Positions 14,951 to 20,562 of a stretch of DNA of 20,562 nt are shown piece after piece (position 1 is the stretch's first letter; every line of letters starts with the position of its first letter). The translations under genes were made by a program, and so were the position numbers. Under the pieces are notes generated by a model. That model ran no database searches. It worked only from the letters and a program-made list of their open reading frames with translations, and was not told where the DNA came from. The stretch spans positions 1-20,562 of the forward strand of contig DJAM01000030.1 in the NCBI GenBank assembly GCA_002429595.1, in the 5' to 3' direction. The stretch is from Coxiellaceae bacterium UBA6002 (GTDB lineage Bacteria; Pseudomonadota; Gammaproteobacteria; UBA6002).

Positions 14951-16099
14951 TTAAACCTTCGGACTTCTCCCCACCGAATGCAACCCATCCAAATCCGCAG
15001 CCACAGAATCTGCTGGCCAGCCTGGTTGGTCCTTGATTTTCAATAACCGTTCAGCACCCCTAACAAAATGTGGTCTTAGCGGAGAATGCTCTTTACCGAA
15101 AACTAGCTTTGCAGCCTTAAGATCAGCAGCAACCGATTCCTGGGTTGGAATCCTGGGGCCACGGGTAATTAAATGATAAGAGAGTTCAAGACTAGCTGGC
15201 GAGGACTTCCTCATCAGTGCCAATGTTGTGTGGCACCAAGGATCGCTGCTACTCTCAAGTCGTTTCATAATGCCTGCAATACCATTATTATCTGGCTTAA
15301 AGAAAGCACGAATCTTTTCCATATCCAGTTTCGGCACCCTATCATCCGGCCTGACATTCAGATCAAACTGGATAAACTCAAATTGTTGGGGAATGGAGTA
15401 ATGGCTGGCGCTTAAGGCTTTCAAGAAAAGAGGGATTTCAGCACTTTTCATAAAATGGGTATAAAGATAATTCATCATGCAATCATCCGCATTCATTTTG
15501 GCACCCGTAAGGCACAAAAATAAGCTTAGTGGTAGGTCATACAGCCGCTGAAGTAAAAGGCTCGAACCAATATCAGTAAATAACCCAACCCGGTTGTGTG
15601 GTAAATCCACAACGGTGTTTTCAGTTGCAATTCGGTATTTGGCATTGGCTGTTAAAGTGAGTCCTGAACCTCGAGTGAAGCCATCATTAAATACAATGAC
15701 TGGAAGTGGACTGTTAGCAACTGCAAGATTGAGGTGGTACTGTTGTTTGAAATAATCTTCAGCTTCTTGTTCAGAATCTCTCTGGGACTTTTCAGTAGCA
15801 CCTTTCTGTTTAGGGGTAGCATATTGATGGAGGGTTCGAATATCTCTACCCATACAAAATACTGGTCTTGGATGCTTCGCTGCTTCTCGATCAATCACAA
15901 TAGCTTCTACATTCTTTTTATTGTTCCATTCAGCAATTTGGTCAGAAATACCTTTGATCATGTCATGAGTTAAAGCATTGCGAAGTTCTGGATTACGTAA
16001 TCGAATGATACCTAGACGACCCTGAACATGTATCGTTAAATGTTTAGATCTTTCTGGGGTTGCCGTTGTGGAGTGAAAAAATCTACTTTTAGCTCTAAT
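14951..16099 (-). CDS. 3-hydroxyisobutyryl-CoA hydrolase-like crotonase, ATT start
   Basis: The first ATG (15961) would drop a conserved N-terminal strand. The open frame continues upstream and reads LTIHVQGRLGIIRLRNPELR, the normal crotonase start, with no ATG, GTG or TTG. AAGGAG lies seven bases before an ATT at 16099, giving 382 residues, a typical length for the family. Numbered from there: FCMGRDI (81-87; usual FCAGGDI), FTRGSG (141-146; usual MGGGVG), LPHNRVG (167-172; usual MPETxIG) and LFTDIG with Asp176. The C-terminal part fits 3-hydroxyisobutyryl-CoA hydrolases, which act in valine breakdown. The glutamate of the MPE motif is His168 here, so normal hydrolase activity is doubtful. 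It lies alone, behind a strong predicted promoter. An ATG-initiated truncated protein is the alternative. Confidence 0.78.
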   Translation of the reverse strand: MRAKSRFFHSTTATPERSKHLTIHVQGRLGIIRLRNPELRNALTHDMIKGISDQIAEWNNKKNVEAIVIDREAAKHPRPVFCMGRDIRTLHQYATPKQKGATEKSQRDSEQEAEDYFKQQYHLNLAVANSPLPVIVFNDGFTRGSGLTLTANAKYRIATENTVVDLPHNRVGLFTDIGSSLLLQRLYDLPLSLFLCLTGAKMNADDCMMNYLYTHFMKSAEIPLFLKALSASHYSIPQQFEFIQFDLNVRPDDRVPKLDMEKIRAFFKPDNNGIAGIMKRLESSSDPWCHTTLALMRKSSPASLELSYHLITRGPRIPTQESVAADLKAAKLVFGKEHSPLRPHFVRGAERLLKIKDQPGWPADSVAADLDGLHSVGRSPKV

Positions 16100-16112
16100 G
16101 GTCCTTCTCCTT
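16100..16112 (-). promoter_or_regulatory. Shine-Dalgarno that sets the ATT start
   Basis: On the minus strand AAGGAG (16112-16107) is followed by seven bases and then ATT at 16099-16097. No ATG, GTG or TTG lies at a usable distance in the crotonase frame. This site is the main argument for a non-standard start. Confidence 0.6.
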
Positions 16113-16188
16113 ATTTTGCTTATTTATTAGGTAGGAATCCGTAAGATTAGTTATGAAAATAACTCACCTGTCGTTTGTTAGTGGCGAA

Positions 16189-16216
16189 ATAGTATCAGTT
16201 TTTTGAAGGGTGTCAA
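16189..16216 (-). promoter_or_regulatory. Sigma70-type promoter for the hydrolase-like gene
   Basis: On the minus strand a perfect -35 TTGACA (16216-16211) is followed by a 16-bp spacer and an extended -10, TGA-TACTAT (TACTAT at 16194-16189). Transcription would begin near 16182, giving a leader of about 80 bases before the ATT start. It faces the hydrolase-like gene and lies just beyond the end of the GGDEF/EAL gene. Confidence 0.55.
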
Positions 16217-16242
16217 ATGATTCAAAGTAGATAGCAGGGCAA

Positions 16243-18333
16243 CTATATTCCCGAAAAAATATTTCGATTTTTCAAGAATTCGGTGAAAATTTCAGCATCA
16301 ACAGGTCGGCTAAAATAATATCCTTGAACCATCTCGCAATTATGCGAAATTAGAAAATCCAATTGTTCTTTGGTCTCAACACCTTCAGCAACTACGCTGA
16401 CGTTAATCTTTTTCGCAAGATTGATCATATTGGTCACAATGGCTTCGCTTTCACTATTCGTTGTAACGTCTTGCACAAATGATTTATCAATTTTGATTTT
16501 ATCAATATCAAAAAGTTTAATATTAGTTAGTCCAGAATAGCCGGTGCCAAAATCATCGATTGAAAGGCCAAAGCCTATCGACTTAAGTTCCTGCAATACC
16601 GGAATAGTTTCTCTTTGAAACGCCGCTGTTTCAGTGAGTTCGAATTCTATGCAGTTGGGTTCCAAATTATTTTCTTTGATGATTGCGAGGAAAGAAGTAA
16701 TTAATTGAGCTGAATGAAGTTGTCTGGCTGATAAATTAACAGCCATTTTTAAGCCATGAAATCCTTGTTGGTGCCAATGATGAATTTGCTCACAAGCGGT
16801 CCTTAAAACCCATTCTCCTAGTGGAATAATAATACCGTTTGCTTCTGCTAACGGAATGAATTGATCTGGAGGAATACGGCCATGGCTCGGATTTTCCCAT
16901 CGAACCAGCGCCTCGGCAGCGACAATTTTGCGATTGCTTAGCAAAACAACCGGTTGGTATTGTAGAATAAATTCCGATTGCACTAATGCTGTGTGTAGTT
17001 TGCTACCCAACTCTAGTTGTTGGGTAATAGCGGCATTAATTTCAGCTTTATACATTTTATAGGCATTACCCCCCATTTGTTTTGCGACTAGCATGGCGGC
17101 ATCGGCATTCATTAAGAGAGAGGTAGCATTCTGACCATTGCGGGGGTAAAGACTAATGCCGATGCTGGCAGTCAATTTGATCACTTGTTTTTCGGTGTAA
17201 ATCGGCTTGTTAAGTATCGAAAATAAGGGTTTGATTTTTTCATTGATGATTGTCAGTTCATTGATAGGATGGACTAAAATTACAAAAATTTCGTTACGAA
17301 GCAAAGTAACTACGTAGTTATTTTGGCTAATATCATTACCAGCTGGCTCAGGAAATTTATCAGTAAAACGATCAGCGACCGCTTTTAGAATGTGATCACC
17401 ACATTGGTATCCTAAGGCATTGTATATCCGTTCGATTTCGTTCACCGAGAAGAAGAGCACTGCGAACATCGTGTTATTTTCCTTCGCTGTCTCAATAGCT
17501 GAGTTCATATAGGTGATGAGGGATTGTTGATTGGGTAAGTTGGTCAGTAAATCATGTGTGGCTCGATAGGTAACTTGTTTCAACGTTTTTTCTAATTCGA
17601 TAGTTCGTTCCTTTACGCGCTCTTTAAGAAATCTATTAATATTTTCAAGCTTATGATTTAGAGCGGCATTGGTAAAACTTAAGGTAAAAAATTGAATGAC
17701 TAACTTAGAGCCTGTTCTTGTTACGACCAATAAGAAGATAGATAAAATAAAGAAACTCGAGCCAATTGCAAAATTAATGGTCGGGTCGATGGTATGAGTA
17801 TTTAGACCAAGAAATCCGCGATATAAATACAAAATTACTGAGGGTAACATTAAACCACCAATGGAAATAATCGCTAATTTAAAGTCGCAGATCGAAGGAA
17901 AGCTAAATCCAATAACGACCGCTAATAAAAAAGCAAGAACAGCTAAGCCACTCGTCACTGCGGGTGCTTGAAAGAATATTGGAATACTACCCCAAGTCAA
18001 ACAAATGATAATAAAAATGGTCAATATCCAAATTCGCCATGTTTTAAAGCTCTTAGGATAAATTAGGCGATCTTTAAAATAAAAATTCAGCCCGATATTA
18101 GCAACATTACCCAGGAGCAGGATGGTGTACCAGGTGACTAATTTATCAAGACCTGCCCACAGATGCACTACCCAGACAAAGACTAACCCTGAGATAATAT
18201 TAGCTAAACCACCCACAAAGGCCATCCGTGCAGCAATTTTTGCAATTTCAAGTACAACGCGGTGTCTTATTTCTTCTTTTTCTTCGGCTTCTAAAAAAAG
18301 AGAGCTAGGTTTTTCAGTTAATGAATTAAACAT
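16243..18333 (-). CDS. Membrane GGDEF/EAL protein: degenerate cyclase, intact phosphodiesterase
   Basis: This 696-residue inner-membrane protein has about six helices (between 38 and 206), a coiled linker (about 225-255), a GGDEF domain (about 258-430) and an EAL domain (about 440-692). The GGDEF signature is RNEIF (346-350), and the metal-site aspartate in the FDIDxFK-type block is Ser296 (FFSVNEIERI), so cyclase activity is very unlikely. The EAL domain looks complete: EAL (474-476), NLSARQL (533-539), ELTET (565-569), DDFGTGYS (593-600), KIDKSF (614-619), AEGVET (649-654) and QGYYFSRP (670-677). It should hydrolyse c-di-GMP in response to a membrane signal; the dead GGDEF may bind GTP. ATG 18333 lies 3 bp after the methyltransferase stop, with GGTAGG in the overlap region. 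Confidence 0.93.
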   Translation of the reverse strand: MFNSLTEKPSSLFLEAEEKEEIRHRVVLEIAKIAARMAFVGGLANIISGLVFVWVVHLWAGLDKLVTWYTILLLGNVANIGLNFYFKDRLIYPKSFKTWRIWILTIFIIICLTWGSIPIFFQAPAVTSGLAVLAFLLAVVIGFSFPSICDFKLAIISIGGLMLPSVILYLYRGFLGLNTHTIDPTINFAIGSSFFILSIFLLVVTRTGSKLVIQFFTLSFTNAALNHKLENINRFLKERVKERTIELEKTLKQVTYRATHDLLTNLPNQQSLITYMNSAIETAKENNTMFAVLFFSVNEIERIYNALGYQCGDHILKAVADRFTDKFPEPAGNDISQNNYVVTLLRNEIFVILVHPINELTIINEKIKPLFSILNKPIYTEKQVIKLTASIGISLYPRNGQNATSLLMNADAAMLVAKQMGGNAYKMYKAEINAAITQQLELGSKLHTALVQSEFILQYQPVVLLSNRKIVAAEALVRWENPSHGRIPPDQFIPLAEANGIIIPLGEWVLRTACEQIHHWHQQGFHGLKMAVNLSARQLHSAQLITSFLAIIKENNLEPNCIEFELTETAAFQRETIPVLQELKSIGFGLSIDDFGTGYSGLTNIKLFDIDKIKIDKSFVQDVTTNSESEAIVTNMINLAKKINVSVVAEGVETKEQLDFLISHNCEMVQGYYFSRPVDAEIFTEFLKNRNIFSGI

Positions 18334-18336
18334 AAC

Positions 18337-19146
18337 CTACCTTTGGGGAGTGTGATCGGCTGATTTATCATTGGGATAACCTATCAAAAAAGGGATGTGT
18401 GTTTTAGCTTTTTGTGACCATAACTTACCATGCTCCCAAGTGTAATCATCCGCTGTAATTTGTTGTATGAGTTGCTCGAACTCTTTAGATGAATAAGTTC
18501 GTGCATTCGACACGAAATAATCCCACATAAAAACGAGAGGCGTGATTGGCAGAACATAAGTGATTAGAAATTTGCGCCAGGTGAGTCGCTTAGCAAAAGG
18601 TAAAATAGCCAGCATAATGAGAGGACTAAAAAAAGCTCGTATGAAATCTATGTAATAACGTTGTGTGCTTTCAAAGATTGCGATCGGCGCTCTATTGTTT
18701 GCAGCATCTTGGAGAATTTTGATCGCCTGATCAGGCGCAAAGTGATGAAAAGAAGAAAAAAAACAACGAATTCCGGTTAAATGCGAAGGTATTTGCCTTG
18801 CATCAACTGAATGTTGATAACCACTGAGCCTTTGTTGGTAGCGTTCTTCTAAATTTTTAAATAATTCAAGATTTGGATATTTATCGGTTAAAGTAATATT
18901 GATGTGCATCAATTGTTTTGAATCTAAAAACTCACGCAATTGCACCATTGGGCCGCCACTTCCAGAGCAGCAATCAATGATTGATTTAGCTTTCGTTTTA
19001 GTCAGCAGCTCTGTCATTTTTTGATAAGCAGGTTCATAAATATGAAGCACCCGATAAAGGGCGACTAAAAAATCGGTGACAGATTCTCGTATTATATCTG
19101 GGCACCAACTTTGATCTTCAATTTCAAATAAGTGCAATCTACTCAT
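18337..19146 (-). CDS. SAM-dependent methyltransferase-like protein with hydrophobic insert
   Basis: A 269-residue class I methyltransferase-like protein. Motif I is IIDCCSGSGG (56-65). An acidic residue, Asp88 in LTDKYP, sits at the end of strand 2 as expected for ribose binding, and SFHHF (132-136) lies where strand 4 should end. A hydrophobic stretch (about 165-210: AFFSPLIMLAILPF, then FLITYVLPITPLVFMW) interrupts the C-terminal half and suggests membrane association or a lipid-like substrate. The substrate is not recognised. AAGGAA lies five bases before the ATG. It sits 26 bp after the O-methyltransferase stop and 3 bp before the GGDEF/EAL gene, so the three form an operon. Confidence 0.72.
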   Translation of the reverse strand: MSRLHLFEIEDQSWCPDIIRESVTDFLVALYRVLHIYEPAYQKMTELLTKTKAKSIIDCCSGSGGPMVQLREFLDSKQLMHINITLTDKYPNLELFKNLEERYQQRLSGYQHSVDARQIPSHLTGIRCFFSSFHHFAPDQAIKILQDAANNRAPIAIFESTQRYYIDFIRAFFSPLIMLAILPFAKRLTWRKFLITYVLPITPLVFMWDYFVSNARTYSSKEFEQLIQQITADDYTWEHGKLWSQKAKTHIPFLIGYPNDKSADHTPQR

Positions 19147-19172
19147 CTGCTTCCTTTTTCCGTTGCAAAAAA

Positions 19173-20390
19173 CTATGGCTTCATTCCTATGATAATAGCT
19201 TCGCTGGAGGGCAAGTGCTGAATTTTGATATCGACGTAGCCAACATCTTTAAGCCATTGGGAAATTTGTGCGCAACTATAAAATCGCCCCTGACCATTTG
19301 CTAAACATAAGAAATAAACACCTAAAAGGCAGTTAACCAAAGGGCCTGTCTCACTATCATTAACGACTGGTGTATAGACAATAATATGTCCTTTGGATTT
19401 TAGTGCTTTGAAAGCACGTCGGAAAAAGAGTTTATTTTTATCTGGAGGAAAGATATCTATGAAATGAGAGAACAGCACACCTTCATAGTTTTCAGGAAAA
19501 TCACTCTCGTTGATATCGACCCCGATAGCATTTAACTGTGAATCCATGCCAGCGGCTTGAAAGTTTTTATTAGCTAGTTCGGCGACCATCGGATGATCAT
19601 AGACTGTTATTTGAAGATTCGGATGGAGATTAGCAATTGATACGGCCACTTCTCCAATGCCGCCACCAACATCTAAGAGACTATTTATTTTGTTAAATAC
19701 AGTGTGGTTTGCTAATCGTTGCGCATTAATCTGACTAAACGCAGACATATGTTGTGCAAAATAATTGTTAGCGGTTTCATTTTTTGAAAGCTCATAGTAA
19801 TAATCGACCGCCTCATCGCCGAACATTTTTTTTAAGCCGACTGGTTTATTTTCTTGCAGTGATTCTTGCAAATGATGAATGCCAGGAATGAGCAGGTGTT
19901 GTGCATAACGCATGTACTTAGGAAAAAAATAAGTGAATTTATTACTAATATCTTGGGTCACAATGCTAACGACCGCACTGTTATAGTATTTGCGACCAAC
20001 TTTTTTTAATAATTTTAAACCAGTTAAACCAAGCAATAATATTTCGACAGGATAATGTTCTAACTTAAGCTGTTGGGAAATTTCCTCTTTGGTAGCACCT
20101 GGGTGTTCATTTAGATAATCAAAGACACCTATATCATGGCTAACTCGAAAAATCTGAAAGCTAAAGGGGCCCATTAAAATTTGGGGAATTAGATTTTTGT
20201 TAACGAATGGTTTTAAAAGAACATCACCAATTCGATTGAAGATATTAGGAACAGGTTCCAGCTCGCGCTTACTAATTTCCATTTTTCGGATAAACCAGTA
20301 TCCAGCATGGATCTTAGCTCTTCTAAAGGCATGAATAATTTTACCAATAGCGGAAGGTTTGCCTTCACTGGCGACTTCATTTGCTAACAT
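19173..20390 (-). CDS. O-methyltransferase family 2-like protein
   Basis: A 405-residue protein. After an N-terminal extension of about 60 residues, a winged-helix dimerisation domain (about 70-145: FRVSHDIGVFDYLNEHPGA, EEISQQL) precedes a class I SAM fold. Motif I is LLDVGGGIGEV (238-248), followed by VYDHP (263-267) and FSHFIDIFPP (307-316), where family members carry a catalytic histidine. This is the architecture of acetylserotonin/caffeate O-methyltransferase-like enzymes and of polyketide O-methyltransferases. No biosynthetic partners such as PKS or NRPS are visible, so the substrate is unknown. ATG 20390 has AAGGAG six bases upstream (20402-20397). It is the first gene of the minus-strand operon. 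Confidence 0.85.
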   Translation of the reverse strand: MLANEVASEGKPSAIGKIIHAFRRAKIHAGYWFIRKMEISKRELEPVPNIFNRIGDVLLKPFVNKNLIPQILMGPFSFQIFRVSHDIGVFDYLNEHPGATKEEISQQLKLEHYPVEILLLGLTGLKLLKKVGRKYYNSAVVSIVTQDISNKFTYFFPKYMRYAQHLLIPGIHHLQESLQENKPVGLKKMFGDEAVDYYYELSKNETANNYFAQHMSAFSQINAQRLANHTVFNKINSLLDVGGGIGEVAVSIANLHPNLQITVYDHPMVAELANKNFQAAGMDSQLNAIGVDINESDFPENYEGVLFSHFIDIFPPDKNKLFFRRAFKALKSKGHIIVYTPVVNDSETGPLVNCLLGVYFLCLANGQGRFYSCAQISQWLKDVGYVDIKIQHLPSSEAIIIGMKP

Positions 20391-20491
20391 CTTAAACTCC
20401 TTGACATCAAGCGGTAAGTCGTTGGGAAAAGGGACAGCGTATTGTATCGGGTAACTACTGTAGATACTAGGGCAAACTGTAGCCTAGCTAG

Positions 20492-20562
20492 TTGTCATTC
20501 CCGCGCAGGCGGGAACCCATTATTGGTGCGGCTGGAAAGATGGATTCCCGCCTGCGCGGGAA
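20492..20562. repeat. REP/MITE-like palindrome cut by the window end
   Basis: The left arm (20492-20520) is TTGTCATTCCCGC... as in the element at 9293. The right arm begins at 20540 and runs off the window; 22 of 23 visible bases are the inverse of the left arm. The loop carries GGTGCGGCTGGA (20525-20536), identical to the loop at 9327-9338. The element lies about 100 bp upstream of the methyltransferase start rather than between gene ends. Confidence 0.88.

Noticed and set aside
14724..14954. Frame crossing the end of the second exporter and the palindrome
   Set aside because: Half of it is translated palindromic repeat (FPRRREPI-type peptide), a common artefact of such repeats.
16148..16164. 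Small hairpin AGTTAT-GAAA-ATAACT as a terminator of the GGDEF/EAL operon
   Set aside because: It lies inside the hydrolase leader beyond the promoter, the 6-bp stem is AT-rich and no T-run follows.

Overview
The window looks like the chromosome of a low-GC (roughly 40%) Gram-negative gammaproteobacterium. It encodes outer-membrane beta-barrel exporters with signal peptides, envelope polysaccharide enzymes and a c-di-GMP protein, and it carries many REP/MITE-like palindromes of the TTCCCGC...GCGGGAA type. Several proteins recall Legionellales relatives, but that placement is inference. I see no tRNA, rRNA, CRISPR array, IS transposase or phage gene. No gene-free stretch exceeds 300 bases; the longest gaps are 140-175 bp and hold promoters or palindromic repeats.

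Layout. A degenerate palindromic repeat opens the window. It is followed by a membrane YdcF/ElyC-type (DUF218) protein and an SDR oxidoreductase (+). A divergent exopolysaccharide locus comes next. On the minus strand is a membrane-anchored CE4-type polysaccharide deacetylase. On the plus strand is a tight three-gene operon: a 1017-residue TPR protein with a YaiO-like outer-membrane barrel, a membrane-anchored HEAT-repeat protein, and a processive GT2 glycosyltransferase. Convergent to it, across a long perfect palindrome, are a TviB-type nucleotide-sugar dehydrogenase and an NDP-sugar epimerase/decarboxylase (-). Next on the minus strand are a DUF4239 (bestrophin-like) membrane protein and a small membrane-anchored protein with an EF-hand-like loop. 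A second TPR plus barrel exporter-like gene (+) follows; it is out of frame at a run of eight G. After another palindrome come a 3-hydroxyisobutyryl-CoA hydrolase-like gene (-) that seems to start at ATT, and then a three-gene minus-strand operon of two methyltransferases and a membrane GGDEF/EAL protein with a dead GGDEF and an intact EAL. A further palindrome is cut by the window end.

How they work together (inference). The GT2 enzyme would polymerise and extrude a glycan, the deacetylase would trim N-acetyl groups in the periplasm, and the TPR/YaiO protein would form the periplasmic scaffold and outer-membrane pore. The dehydrogenase and epimerase would supply (amino)uronic sugar nucleotides. 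This has the logic of Pga/Alg/Bcs synthase-dependent export, but the HEAT-repeat membrane subunit and the five triple-TPR modules are not part of any such system I know. The second, frame-disrupted exporter and the EAL protein may add phase-variable and c-di-GMP control.
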